NCBI GenBank assembly: GCA_900770725.1
Contig: CAAGLL010000029.1
Span: 1-20,976, forward strand
Reading direction: 5' to 3'
Source of the DNA: an uncultured Succinivibrio sp.
GTDB lineage: Bacteria; Pseudomonadota; Gammaproteobacteria; Enterobacterales; Succinivibrionaceae
Length of the DNA: 20,976 nucleotides
Below, in pieces: positions 1 through 9,652 of the stretch. A program made the position numbers and the translations under genes. The notes below the pieces were generated by a model that was given only the letters and a program-made list of their open reading frames with translations, searched no databases and was not told the DNA's origin. Positions within the stretch are counted from its first letter, which is position 1. The number at the start of each line of letters is the position of its first letter.

Positions 1-1
1 G

Positions 2-391
2 AGGCTCCGCCACAACCTCCAGGGGCTTGAGGATCGCGAGCTCAACGAAGGGGAGATGGCGTTTGTGAAGGAGGATCCTGCCTTGGAGCTTGAGCGCTTC
101 ACCGCGCTCTGGACGCTCAGGGAGTGCCTCGTGAAGGTAACCGGGATCGGGCTTGCGGGGCTGCCGGGCATAGCCCCAAGCCCAAGGGAGGGCACGGTCG
201 CCGCCGCGGACTGCCCCAAAGGCACTGCATTGTGCTCGCTCTACCCTGCGCTCCCCCATGCCAGGACGCCGATGTGGCTCACCGTCTTCTGCCATGAGCA
301 CGCGCCTTCAAAAGCGCTTTGGGCCTCGGCGGGGGGCTTTGCCCCCATGGAAGGCCCGAAGCTGAGCATCGGTTTTTCGGTCAACCCCTAG
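2..391 (+). CDS. 4'-phosphopantetheinyl transferase (Sfp type), 3' part only
   Basis: The reading frame is open at the left edge and ends in TAG at 389-391, so the true start lies outside the window; 129 residues are visible. They contain the Sfp-type signature W-x-x-(K/R)-E-x-x-x-K as WTLRECLVK, followed by a VTGIGL stretch, which is the conserved second half of these enzymes. They move the phosphopantetheine arm of CoA onto a serine of acyl or peptidyl carrier proteins. The first Mg-binding motif (D-x-E) would lie upstream and cannot be checked. Arg replaces the usual Lys in WxxKE. The gene is convergent with dnaE and the two stops overlap. Whether it serves fatty-acid ACP (AcpT-like) or a secondary-metabolite carrier (EntD-like) cannot be told from this fragment. 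Confidence 0.8.
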   Translation, partial: RLRHNLQGLEDRELNEGEMAFVKEDPALELERFTALWTLRECLVKVTGIGLAGLPGIAPSPREGTVAAADCPKGTALCSLYPALPHARTPMWLTVFCHEHAPSKALWASAGGFAPMEGPKLSIGFSVNP

Positions 392-3300
392 TAGACGACC
401 TTGACCGCGGCGCTGCCTGCGATGTCGCGGATCCCGTCGATCAGGCGGTCGGTGGGCAGGAAGACCCTGCTGCCGCTGCCTATCGAGGCCATGCTCCCTC
501 CCACCATCAGGTCGAGCCTGCAGCCGTGCGGCTCCTTCTCAGGCTCCTCGGACTGCGCGGCGCGCTTGCGCAGCTCCCCTGCGTCCACGCAGTCCTCCTC
601 GAGCAGCGCGCAGACCTTGTCGGAGTTCTCCGAGAGTTCCTTCTCCGTGAACTTGAGCCTGAGCGCGCGCGCCTCGCGGCAGCGCAGCTCCTCGAGCGAG
701 TTCAAGTCCTGCACGCGCAGCTTGGGCATGCCGTCCCCGTCCATGAAGAGCAGCCCGTCGACCACCAGGATCAATGGCGAGGGCTGGTCCTCGCCCTCCT
801 GCTTCACCCCGCGGCCGTGGCGGGCCTTGGAGTTCTTCTCGCGCTCCTCGAGGATCTCCTGGTAGCGCAGCGCCTTCTGCCCGAAGAAGGCCGCCTCGAA
901 GGTCCCGGTGCTGTCGTCGAGCGTGACGATGTAGAACTTCGAGCCGTCGTTCTTCTTTGAAAGGCGCATGTTCGAGGAGGCGACCACGCCTGCGATCTTC
1001 ACGGCGCGCGGGTGCTTGGCGTCGCCTGGCTGCATGTTGGAGATGGTGAGCCCGCGGGTGTAGCGCGCGGCCTCGGCCTTGTAGGCGTCCATAGGGTGGC
1101 CCGAGAGGTAGAGCCCCAGGAGCTTCTTCTCGTTGTAAAGGCGCGTCTTGTCGCTCCAGGGGCGGGCCTTGACGTAGGAGGGCGTCACCATCGAGGACAC
1201 CGACGCGAAGAGGTCGAACTGCCCGGACTCGGCGTTCTCCTGCTTCTGCTCGGCGTAGCGCATCGCCGTGGGGATGCTCGCCATCATCTGGGCGCGCGAG
1301 ACCCCCAGGTGCTCGCGGTCAGGCCCGATGCTGTCCAGCGCCCCGGCCTTGACCAGGGCCTCGAGCATGCCGCGCGAGAGGAACTCGGTGCCCACGCGCG
1401 CGACCAGGTCGAAGAGGCTGGTGTACGGGCCGTTCTTCTCGCGCTCCTCCTGGATGCGCCGCACCAGCCTCTCGCCTATGCCCTTGATGGCCGAAAAGCC
1501 GTAGACGATGTTGCCCTGGAGGTCCACGCCGAAGGCGTAGGCCCCGAGGTTGACGTCAGGCGGGTTGACCTTGACCCCCAGGCGGTTGGCCTCGGAGATG
1601 TAGGAGATGAGCTTCTCGGTCTTCAGGCAGTCGGAGGTCATCATCGCGGCGAGGAATTCTGCCGGGTAGTGGACCTTGAGCCAGAGCGTCCACCAGGCGA
1701 CCAGCGCGTAGGCCGCCGAGTGGGACTTGTTGAAGCCGTACTCGGCAAACTGCTGGACCTGCTCGAAGATCTTCATGCAGATCCCCACGTCCTTGCCCTT
1801 CTTGGCAGCTCCCCGGCGGAACACGTCCTTCTGGGCGTCCATCTCGGCCTTGATCTTCTTGCCCATGGCGCGGCGGAGGATGTCTGCGCCGCCTAACGAG
1901 TAGCCTGCGAGCACCTGGGCTATCTGCATGACCTGCTCCTGATAGACGATCACGCCGTAGGTAGAGTCGAGGATCGGCTTCAGGTCGAGATCCTGGAAGT
2001 CAGGCTGCGGGTAGGAGACCTTCTCGCGCCCGTGCTTGCGCTCGACGAAGTGGTCGACCATGCCGCTCTTGAGCGGGCCCGGGCGGTAGAGGGCCACGAG
2101 GGCGATGAGGTCGTCGATGCGGTCAGGCTGCATCTTGCCGATGAGCTGGCGCATGCCCGTGGATTCGAGCTGGAACACCGCGGTGGTCTCGCACTGCTGG
2201 AGCATGCGGTAGGACTCGGGATCCTCGTAGGGGATGGCCGCGATGTTCAGAGGCGGCTTGCCCTCGCGCTTGCGCCGCGCGTCGATCATGGCCTTGGCCT
2301 CGTCGATGATGGTGAGCGTGGTCAGCCCCAGGAAGTCGAACTTGACCAGCCCCGCGTGCTCGACGTCCTTCTTGTCGTACTGGGTTATGGGGTTGCCGTC
2401 GGAGTCGAGCATCTCGGGGGCGAACTCGGCGATGCGCGTGGGCGAGATCACCACGCCCGCAGCGTGCTTGCCGATGCTGCGGATGACGCCCTCGAGGCGG
2501 CGGGACATCTCGATGAGCTCGACGGTCTCCTTGTCGTCGGAGGCCTTGGCCGAGTTGTAGAGGTTCAGGAAGTCCGGCGAGAGCGGGGTGCAGGGGTTGC
2601 CCTTCTTGTCGATGCCCAGCGCGTCGTTGAAGGTGACGCCGGGCTTCTCGGGGATCATCGCAGTGATGCGGCGCACCGCGCCAAGCGGGGTGCCCAGGGC
2701 GCGGCCGGCGCCCTGGATGGCCGCCTTGGGGGCGAGGGTGCCGAAGGCTGCGATCTGCGAGACCGACTCGCGGCCGTAGTGGTCGACGACGTGCTTCAGG
2801 GTCAGCGCACGCTTCTTCTGGCAGAAGTCGACGTCGAAGTCAGGCATCGAGACGCGCTCTGGGTTTAGGAACCTTTCAAAGAGCAGGTCGAAGCGCAGCG
2901 GGTCGAAGTCGGTGATGCGCAGCGCGTAGGCCACGAGCGAGCCGCCGCCCGAGCCGCGGCCCGGGCCCACGGGCACGCCGTGGTCCTTGGACCACTGGAT
3001 GAACTCCATGACGATGAGGAAGTACCCGGGGAAGTCCATCTTGATGATGACGTTGAGCTCGGTCTCGAGCCTCTCCTCGTAGCGCGGCCGCTGGCGCTCG
3101 CGCTCGGCCTTGTCCGGGTAGAGGAACTCCAGGCGCTTCTCAAGGCCGTCGTGCGCGGCCTTGCGCAGGTAGTCGGCCGGGCTGAGCTTGCCGGTGTCGA
3201 AGTGGGGGAGCCTGGGGACGTCGAGCTCGATCTCGGTGTTGCAGCGCGCGGCGATGGCGCGGGTGTTGGCCAGGGCCTCGGGCAGGTCCGAGAAGAGCTC

Positions 3301-4095
3301 GCGCATCTCGGCGGCGCTCCTTAGGTACTGCTGATCCGAGTACTCGCGCTCGACCGACACGTCGCCTGCCTGCACGCCCTTCTGGATGCACACGCGGATC
3401 TGGTGGACGCGGAAGTCGCTGATGCCGTCGGGCGGGATGTCGTTGGGGCCCAGGAGGAAGCGGGTGTCGTTGGTCGCAACCGGCGGGATGCCGTATTTGA
3501 CGCACAGGTCGAGCGCCACCGACTCGAACTCGGCCTCGCCGCGGCGGCCGGTCCTCGTGATCTCAAAGCAAAAGCGCCCGGGGTAGTGCTTCATGTAGAA
3601 GTCCATGCGCTCTGTGAGCTGCTTGTGCTCGCCGGCCTCGGCGAGCCTTGCGATGTCGCCGCGGAAGCCGTCGAGCAGGATGATCCCCTCCGAGTACTCG
3701 GCCAGATCGTCAACCGTCGCGGCGACGTCGGCGATGTCGGGGCTTGCGGTGTCAAGCCAGGCGCGCGAGAGGATGTCGTAGAGGTTCTGCTTGCCGATGC
3801 GGTCCATCGCCAGCAGCGTGACCCAGAAGGTTTTCTCCTTCTCGCCTGGGACGGGCTTCTCGCGCACCTTGAGGTCGGCGCCCATGATGGGCTTGATGCC
3901 GGCGGCCTTGCAGGCGTTGTAGAAGCGCACGAAGCCTGCCATGTTGCACCAGTCGGTGACCGCGATGGCCGGGAAGTGCATCTTGGAGGCGCGCTTGACG
4001 ATGGGGCCGACGTTCTCGAGGCCGTCGTTTATCGAGTAGCAGGAGTGGACGTGCAGCGGGATGTAATCGAGATCGAGTTCCTGATTGTCCGGCAT
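388..4095 (-). CDS. dnaE: DNA polymerase III subunit alpha
   Basis: Catalytic subunit of the replicative polymerase, 1235 residues against 1160 in E. coli. The order is: N-terminal PHP domain (about 9-275, HVHSCYSINDGLE); palm, fingers and thumb with GPGRGSGGGSLVAYAL; the catalytic PDFDVDF with D421 and D423, and the third aspartate D587 in KFDFLGL; the conserved YGFNKSHSAAYALV; the internal clamp-binding motif QFDLF at 959-963; an OB fold at about 1030-1130; and the tau-binding tail ending in a (S/P)TDRLIDGIRD segment. The extra length lies mainly in charged insertions in and after the OB fold. The ATG at 4095 is preferred over an in-frame ATG at 4140 because GGAGG lies 10 bases upstream of it and the protein then lines up with E. 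coli DnaE. uppP lies 126 bases upstream on the same strand. Confidence 0.97.
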   Translation of the reverse strand: MPDNQELDLDYIPLHVHSCYSINDGLENVGPIVKRASKMHFPAIAVTDWCNMAGFVRFYNACKAAGIKPIMGADLKVREKPVPGEKEKTFWVTLLAMDRIGKQNLYDILSRAWLDTASPDIADVAATVDDLAEYSEGIILLDGFRGDIARLAEAGEHKQLTERMDFYMKHYPGRFCFEITRTGRRGEAEFESVALDLCVKYGIPPVATNDTRFLLGPNDIPPDGISDFRVHQIRVCIQKGVQAGDVSVEREYSDQQYLRSAAEMRELFSDLPEALANTRAIAARCNTEIELDVPRLPHFDTGKLSPADYLRKAAHDGLEKRLEFLYPDKAERERQRPRYEERLETELNVIIKMDFPGYFLIVMEFIQWSKDHGVPVGPGRGSGGGSLVAYALRITDFDPLRFDLLFERFLNPERVSMPDFDVDFCQKKRALTLKHVVDHYGRESVSQIAAFGTLAPKAAIQGAGRALGTPLGAVRRITAMIPEKPGVTFNDALGIDKKGNPCTPLSPDFLNLYNSAKASDDKETVELIEMSRRLEGVIRSIGKHAAGVVISPTRIAEFAPEMLDSDGNPITQYDKKDVEHAGLVKFDFLGLTTLTIIDEAKAMIDARRKREGKPPLNIAAIPYEDPESYRMLQQCETTAVFQLESTGMRQLIGKMQPDRIDDLIALVALYRPGPLKSGMVDHFVERKHGREKVSYPQPDFQDLDLKPILDSTYGVIVYQEQVMQIAQVLAGYSLGGADILRRAMGKKIKAEMDAQKDVFRRGAAKKGKDVGICMKIFEQVQQFAEYGFNKSHSAAYALVAWWTLWLKVHYPAEFLAAMMTSDCLKTEKLISYISEANRLGVKVNPPDVNLGAYAFGVDLQGNIVYGFSAIKGIGERLVRRIQEEREKNGPYTSLFDLVARVGTEFLSRGMLEALVKAGALDSIGPDREHLGVSRAQMMASIPTAMRYAEQKQENAESGQFDLFASVSSMVTPSYVKARPWSDKTRLYNEKKLLGLYLSGHPMDAYKAEAARYTRGLTISNMQPGDAKHPRAVKIAGVVASSNMRLSKKNDGSKFYIVTLDDSTGTFEAAFFGQKALRYQEILEEREKNSKARHGRGVKQEGEDQPSPLILVVDGLLFMDGDGMPKLRVQDLNSLEELRCREARALRLKFTEKELSENSDKVCALLEEDCVDAGELRKRAAQSEEPEKEPHGCRLDLMVGGSMASIGSGSRVFLPTDRLIDGIRDIAGSAAVKVVY

Positions 4096-4105
4096 TTCCT
4101 TATGA

Positions 4106-4110
4106 CCTCC
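4106..4110 (-). promoter_or_regulatory. Ribosome binding site deciding the dnaE start
   Basis: On the minus strand GGAGG is followed by 10 bases and then ATG at 4095. The longer in-frame ATG at 4140 has no comparable site. This sets the dnaE start. Confidence 0.7.
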
Positions 4111-4188
4111 ATCGAAAGGCGGGGCTGGCATGAAGCCCATCTGATTCTACATGCCGCGGGGCGTTTTGATCGCCATCCCAAGGGCATC

Positions 4189-4210
4189 CCCTGCCCAAAA
4201 AGCGGCAGGG
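4189..4210 (-). other. Hairpin between uppP and dnaE without a T tract
   Basis: A 7-bp stem (CCCTGCC / GGCAGGG, loop of 8) lies 12 bases past the uppP stop. No T run follows on the minus strand, so it is unlikely to be a full intrinsic terminator. Transcription from uppP may run into dnaE. The 126-base spacer holds no clear sigma-70 promoter. Confidence 0.35.
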
Positions 4211-4221
4211 TATGGAGGCGA

Positions 4222-5067
4222 TCAGGCCTCGGCGATGAAGATGAGCAGCGCAGCCCCCAGGGCCAGGCGGTAGATGACGAAGACCGCCATGCCGGATCTT
4301 GCGATGAACTTCATGAAGAAGTGGATGACCGCAAGCGCCGCGGCAAAGGATATGGCGGCGCCCAGGAGCATGTCGCCCCACGACGCCCCGGAGAGCTCGG
4401 GGTGGGCAATGAGCTTGTGGCCTTCGAGCACGCCTGAGGCGAGGATCACCGGCACCGAGAGCAGGAAGGAGAAGCGCGCGGCCGCCTGCGGCCTCATGCC
4501 AAGGAAGAGCCCTGCGGTGAGCGTGATGCCCGAGCGCGAGGTGCCGGGCACCAGGGCGAGCGCCTGGGCCAGGCCGATGATGATGGCGCGCGTCCAGGTG
4601 AGGGGCTTGAGCGAGTCGGGGCGGCCGCCTTCCTCCCTGGGATCGACCCTGAGCACGCGGCGGTTTAAAAGCGAGGCCAGGCCCAGCAGCAGGCCGTAGA
4701 GGATGGTCGTCCAGGCGATGACCTTGATGCTGCGCGCCATGGTGCTGATGTCGGCCTCGAAGAGCATGCCCGCAAGCGCCGCCGGGATGGTGGCGATCAC
4801 CATGCAGAAGCCTATTTTCGCTGGAGTGCCCATGCCGCGGCCCAGGGCGGCCGTGATCACGCCGATGGCTATCTTGATGAGGTCGCGGAAGTAGTAGATG
4901 CACACGGCGGCGAGCGTGCCCACGTGCACGGCGACGTCAAAGCCCAGGCCTTGATCGGGCCATCCCAGGACCTGGGAGGGGAGTATGAGGTGGGCGCTTG
5001 ATGATACGGGGAGGAACTCGGTGAGGCCCTGGATGAGGGCGAGCGCGATGATGTGGGTGAGGGTCAT
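4222..5067 (-). CDS. uppP: Undecaprenyl-diphosphate phosphatase (UppP/BacA family)
   Basis: Integral membrane enzyme of 281 residues that dephosphorylates undecaprenyl diphosphate, regenerating the lipid carrier for peptidoglycan and surface polysaccharide synthesis; the family can confer bacitracin tolerance. Both family signatures are present: the (E/Q)xxxE motif as QGLTE (Q13, E17) running into FLPVSSSAHL, and PGTSRSG at 174-180 with R178. The rest is a series of hydrophobic segments typical of the family. AGGA lies 6 bases before the ATG. It follows the pgi terminator, so it probably begins its own transcription unit, with dnaE next on the same strand. Confidence 0.96.
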   Translation of the reverse strand: MTLTHIIALALIQGLTEFLPVSSSAHLILPSQVLGWPDQGLGFDVAVHVGTLAAVCIYYFRDLIKIAIGVITAALGRGMGTPAKIGFCMVIATIPAALAGMLFEADISTMARSIKVIAWTTILYGLLLGLASLLNRRVLRVDPREEGGRPDSLKPLTWTRAIIIGLAQALALVPGTSRSGITLTAGLFLGMRPQAAARFSFLLSVPVILASGVLEGHKLIAHPELSGASWGDMLLGAAISFAAALAVIHFFMKFIARSGMAVFVIYRLALGAALLIFIAEA

Positions 5068-5091
5068 TTGCAGTCCTTGCTTTGGATCCCC

Positions 5092-5124
5092 AAACGCAAA
5101 TGCCCGGGGAAGTCCCCGGGCATT
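5092..5124 (-). terminator. Intrinsic terminator of pgi
   Basis: An 11-bp perfect stem built on ATGCCCGGGG / CCCCGGGCAT (5099-5109 with 5114-5124) and a 4-base loop lies 26 bases past the pgi stop. On the minus strand it is followed by TTTGCGTTT, an interrupted T tract. It separates pgi from uppP. Confidence 0.85.
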
Positions 5125-5150
5125 GTATTACGGCTGCTGTCAGATCAGCG

Positions 5151-6806
<1,656 letters not shown>

Positions 6807-6845
6807 GAAGTTGTCTCCGCTATCCTTTTACTTTTATTTATATTG

Positions 6846-6917
6846 GGGCGCGGCAAAGGGCCGCGCCTTGCGCATGAGAACGCGCCGGGCCGCATCCGCA
6901 AAGGGTTCCGGCCCGGA
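6846..6917 (-). other. Two GC-rich hairpins in the pgi upstream region
   Basis: GGCGCGGC / GCCGCGCC (6847-6854 with 6860-6867, 8 bp, loop 5) and CCGGGCC / GGCCCGG (6885-6891 with 6910-6916) lie between the ilvY stop and the pgi start. Neither is followed by a T run on the minus strand, so they do not look like an ilvY terminator. If the promoter at 6927-6954 is right they would be in the 5' leader of the pgi mRNA. Confidence 0.45.
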
Positions 6918-6926
6918 CTTTCAACA

Positions 6927-6954
6927 ATAATACACTCTTTTTGTTAACTGACAG
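6927..6954 (-). promoter_or_regulatory. Candidate sigma-70 promoter of pgi
   Basis: On the minus strand CTGTCA (6954-6949, 4 of 6 matches to the -35 consensus), a 16-base spacer and TATTAT (6932-6927, 5 of 6) are found in the only AT-rich part of the ilvY-pgi gap. The prediction rests on consensus match alone. Confidence 0.35.
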
Positions 6955-6973
6955 TCCAGCTCAGGGATGGGCA

Positions 6974-7918
6974 TCAGAGCACGCTGTCGGCGCCGGATCT
7001 GCGGCGCGTGAGGTCAGGCTCGAAGCTCGGCGCGACGCTGCTTGCGACGCGGTTGACCGTCTTTATGAGCATCTTCTGGGAGTTCTTCTTGAGGGAGCAC
7101 AGTGCGACGCGGAAGTCGGCCCAGGGTAGCTCCCTTAGGATGAAGACGTCGTTCTTGAATGGCGAGATGTCATAGACGAGCTTGGGCACCACCGAAAGCC
7201 CAAAGCCCAGCCCGGTGAGGCTCACGATGGCCTCGTGGCCTGCGACCTCCGAGTAGATCTTGGGGGTGACGCCCTGGGCCGAGAACCACTTGTCGACCTC
7301 GTAGCGCAGCTGCCCGCGCTCGGGCATGATGAACGGCACCTCCTCGAGGTCGTAGCCTGAGAGGTCCGAGCCGCCGATGCAGTCAAAGCGCGGCTTCTTG
7401 GGGGCAAGCAATATGAGCGGGAAGGTCACTAAGTCGACAAACGCGATGTCCTCGTCCACCTCGTTGGGCAGGGCGCTGATCGCAAGGTCGGGCCCGTCCT
7501 TGGCGCGCAGCCTGCCGATGGACTCGGCAGGATCGCCGGTCTCTATCTTCACCTCGAGGCCGGGGGCCTTCAGGTGGAGCTCGTTCAACAGCCTTGGGAT
7601 GAACATGTAGCAAGCGGTCACCGAGCAGAAGAGCTTCACCGTGCCTGACACGGCCGCGGCGTTGCTGCGCAGTGACGCCTCCAGCCCTGCGTAGTCGCTC
7701 AGGGCCTTGCGGGCGAATGACTCGAACTTGCGCCCGGCCTCGGTGATGAACACCCCTTTCTTGTCGCGGATGCAGAGCTTGGCGCCCAGCTCCTTCTCGA
7801 GCTTGTTGAGGGTGCGGCTCAAGGTGGAGGGGCTTACGTGGCAGAGCGTTGCGGTTCGCGTGAGATTTGACGTCTCGCACAATCTCAAGAATGCTGTGGC
7901 GTCTTTTAAATCAAGCAT
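6974..7918 (-). CDS. ilvY: LysR-family activator of ilvC (IlvY)
   Basis: Transcription factor of 314 residues with an N-terminal winged helix-turn-helix (about 1-60, with HVSPSTLSRTLNKLEKELG) and a C-terminal effector domain. It shares IlvY-specific stretches with the E. coli protein: HVSPSTLSR, FCSVTA, TGDPAES, VPFIM and GHEAIVSLTGLGFG. Known IlvY senses acetolactate or acetohydroxybutyrate and activates ilvC. Divergent placement next to ilvC, 159 bases between the two starts, with a palindromic operator in the gap, fits that role and negative autoregulation. GGAG lies 8 bases before the ATG. Confidence 0.93.
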   Translation of the reverse strand: MLDLKDATAFLRLCETSNLTRTATLCHVSPSTLSRTLNKLEKELGAKLCIRDKKGVFITEAGRKFESFARKALSDYAGLEASLRSNAAAVSGTVKLFCSVTACYMFIPRLLNELHLKAPGLEVKIETGDPAESIGRLRAKDGPDLAISALPNEVDEDIAFVDLVTFPLILLAPKKPRFDCIGGSDLSGYDLEEVPFIMPERGQLRYEVDKWFSAQGVTPKIYSEVAGHEAIVSLTGLGFGLSVVPKLVYDISPFKNDVFILRELPWADFRVALCSLKKNSQKMLIKTVNRVASSVAPSFEPDLTRRRSGADSVL

Positions 7919-7958
7919 TTGATAATCTCCAGGTCCGCGAAGTCTTTGAAATCATGTA

Positions 7959-7975
7959 ATTGCAAAATTTGCAAT
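7959..7975. promoter_or_regulatory. Probable IlvY operator, perfect palindrome
   Basis: ATTGCAAAATTTGCAAT is a perfect 17-base inverted repeat and contains the LysR-type T-N11-A pattern (T7961, A7973). Its centre is about 57 bases upstream of the expected ilvC transcript start and just downstream of the ilvY -10 box. This geometry suits activation of ilvC and repression of ilvY. Confidence 0.65.
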
Positions 7976-7984
7976 GCTTGATAA

Positions 7985-7990
7985 ATTATA
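7985..7990 (-). promoter_or_regulatory. Candidate -10 box of ilvY
   Basis: A perfect TATAAT reads on the minus strand at 7990-7985. No good -35 hexamer is found 16-18 bases upstream. The palindromic operator begins about 10 bases downstream. Confidence 0.4.
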
Positions 7991-7991
7991 T

Positions 7992-8018
7992 TCCACTTTC
8001 TAAAAATTCTGTTATGAT
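7992..8018 (+). promoter_or_regulatory. Candidate ilvC promoter with weak -35
   Basis: TATGAT at 8013-8018 matches 5 of 6 bases of the -10 consensus. The hexamer 16 bases upstream, TTCCAC, is poor, as expected for a promoter that depends on an activator. A short hairpin (CCACC / GGTGG, 8023-8027 with 8036-8040) would sit at the extreme 5' end of the transcript. Confidence 0.45.
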
Positions 8019-8077
8019 GAAACCACCTTTTTTAGGGTGGAAGACAAAAAACACTTGTTGTGGAACCGGAAGGAAAT

Positions 8078-9562
8078 ATGTCCCAGAATTACTTCAATAC
8101 TCTGAATCTCCGCCAGAAACTGGCCCAGTTAGGCTGCTGCGAGCTCATGGACCGCAGCGAGTTTGCAGACGGCTGCAACTTCCTCAAGGGAAAGAAGGTC
8201 GTGATCGTCGGCTGCGGCGCCCAGGGCCTCAACCAGGGCCTGAACCTCCGCGACTCCGGCCTCGATGTCAGCTACGCCCTCCGCCAGGCGGCCATCGACG
8301 AGAAGCGCGCCTCCTACAAGCGCGCCACCGAGAACGGCTTCAAGGTTGGCACCTACGACCAGGTGATCCCGACTGCTGATCTGGTGATCAACCTGACTCC
8401 GGACAAGCAGCACGAGAACGTCGTCAACGCCGTGCAGCCCCTGATGAAGAGCGGCGCCGCGCTGGGCTACTCCCACGGCTTCAACATCGTTGAGCTGGGC
8501 ATGCAGGTGCGCAAGGACATCACCGTCGTGATGGTCGCCCCCAAGGCCCCGGGCACCGAGGTCCGCGAGGAGTACCGCCGCGGCTTCGGCACCCCGATGC
8601 TGCTGGCTGTCCACCCTGAGAACGATCCCAAGGGCGAGGGCTGGGCGATCGCCAAGGCATGGGCTTCCGGGCTGGGCGGCGACCGCGCCGGCTGCCTGCG
8701 CTCCTCCTTCGTCGCCGAGGTGAAGTCCGACCTGATGGGCGAGCAGACCATCCTCTGCGGCGTCCTCCAGACCGCCACCATCCTGATGTACGACCGCATG
8801 GTCGAGCTGGGCATGGACAAGGCCTATGCCTGCAAGCTCCTCCAGTACGGCTGGGAGACCACCTGCGAGGCGTTAAAGCAGGGCGGCATCACCAACATGA
8901 TGGACAGGATGTCCAACCCTGCCAAGATCAAGGCCTTCTACCTGGCTGAAGAGCTCAAGAAGATCCTCAAGGACCTCTACCTCAAGCACATGGACGACAT
9001 CGAGAGCGGCGAGTTCTCGCGCATCATGATGGAAGACTGGGCCAACGGCGACGTCAAGCTCCACACCTGGAGGGACAACTACGCCAAGACCCCGTTCGAG
9101 CACGCCGAGCCTTGCCAGACCAAGATCTCCGAGCAGGAGTACTTCGACCGCAACACCCTGATGATCGCCTTTGCCAAGGCCGGCATCGAGCTGGCGTTCG
9201 AGACCATGACCCACTCTGGCATCTACCCTGAGTCCGCCTACTACGAGTCGCTCCACGAGCTGCCGCTGATCGCCAACCTGATCGCCCGCCGCCGCCTCTA
9301 CGAGATGAACGTCGTGATCTCCGACACCGCCGAGTACGGCAACTACCTGTTCGCCAACGCCGCCATCCCGATGCTCAAGGACTTCATGGGCAAGCAGGGC
9401 CTGGACGTCGAGGGCGAGGGCCTCAAGGGCGACGCCTCCGTCGACAACATCGAGCTCATCAAGGTCAACGACGCGATCCGCAACCACCCGATCGAGGTCG
9501 TGGGCCGCAAGCTCCGCGCCTACATGTCCGACATGAAGGAGATCTCCGTCGGCAACAACTGA
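8078..9562 (+). CDS. ilvC: Ketol-acid reductoisomerase (class II, NADP-dependent)
   Basis: Second common step of isoleucine and valine synthesis: Mg-dependent alkyl migration and NADPH reduction of acetolactate or acetohydroxybutyrate. The 494 residues match the long class II form (E. coli 491) with a duplicated knotted C-terminal domain, not the roughly 330-residue class I form. Visible are NYFNTLNLRQKLAQLG at the N terminus, the Rossmann motif GCGAQG (45-50), VAPKAPGTEVREEY, the metal-site region KSDLMGEQ, and YYESLHELPLIAN. The ATG at 8078, with GGAAGGA just upstream, is chosen over an in-frame GTG at 8060 because the protein then begins like E. coli IlvC. It is transcribed alone, divergent from ilvY. 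Confidence 0.98.
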   Translation: MSQNYFNTLNLRQKLAQLGCCELMDRSEFADGCNFLKGKKVVIVGCGAQGLNQGLNLRDSGLDVSYALRQAAIDEKRASYKRATENGFKVGTYDQVIPTADLVINLTPDKQHENVVNAVQPLMKSGAALGYSHGFNIVELGMQVRKDITVVMVAPKAPGTEVREEYRRGFGTPMLLAVHPENDPKGEGWAIAKAWASGLGGDRAGCLRSSFVAEVKSDLMGEQTILCGVLQTATILMYDRMVELGMDKAYACKLLQYGWETTCEALKQGGITNMMDRMSNPAKIKAFYLAEELKKILKDLYLKHMDDIESGEFSRIMMEDWANGDVKLHTWRDNYAKTPFEHAEPCQTKISEQEYFDRNTLMIAFAKAGIELAFETMTHSGIYPESAYYESLHELPLIANLIARRRLYEMNVVISDTAEYGNYLFANAAIPMLKDFMGKQGLDVEGEGLKGDASVDNIELIKVNDAIRNHPIEVVGRKLRAYMSDMKEISVGNN

Positions 9563-9594
9563 TGGGGTACATCCTTTAGATAAGGATTGAAGCG

Positions 9595-9631
9595 AAAAAG
9601 GCGCTCCGGGGGAACCCGGGGCGCCTTTTTT
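9595..9631. terminator. Bidirectional terminator between ilvC and rep
   Basis: A long stem (GGCGCTCCGGG pairing with CCCGGGGCGCC, one G-T pair, loop GGAA) is flanked by AAAAA on the left and TTTTTT on the right. It can therefore end ilvC transcripts on the plus strand and the tcdA-primase-rep operon on the minus strand. Confidence 0.92.
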
Positions 9632-9652
9632 GTGCCTGCGTCTGCCGCGTAG

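Noticed and set aside
3403..4437. 344-codon plus-strand frame opposite dnaE and uppP
   Set aside because: Antisense shadow of well-conserved genes, crossing two of them, with low-complexity composition.
8060..8077. GTG start six codons upstream for ilvC
   Set aside because: The extension MEPEGN covers the ribosome site and is absent from IlvC proteins.
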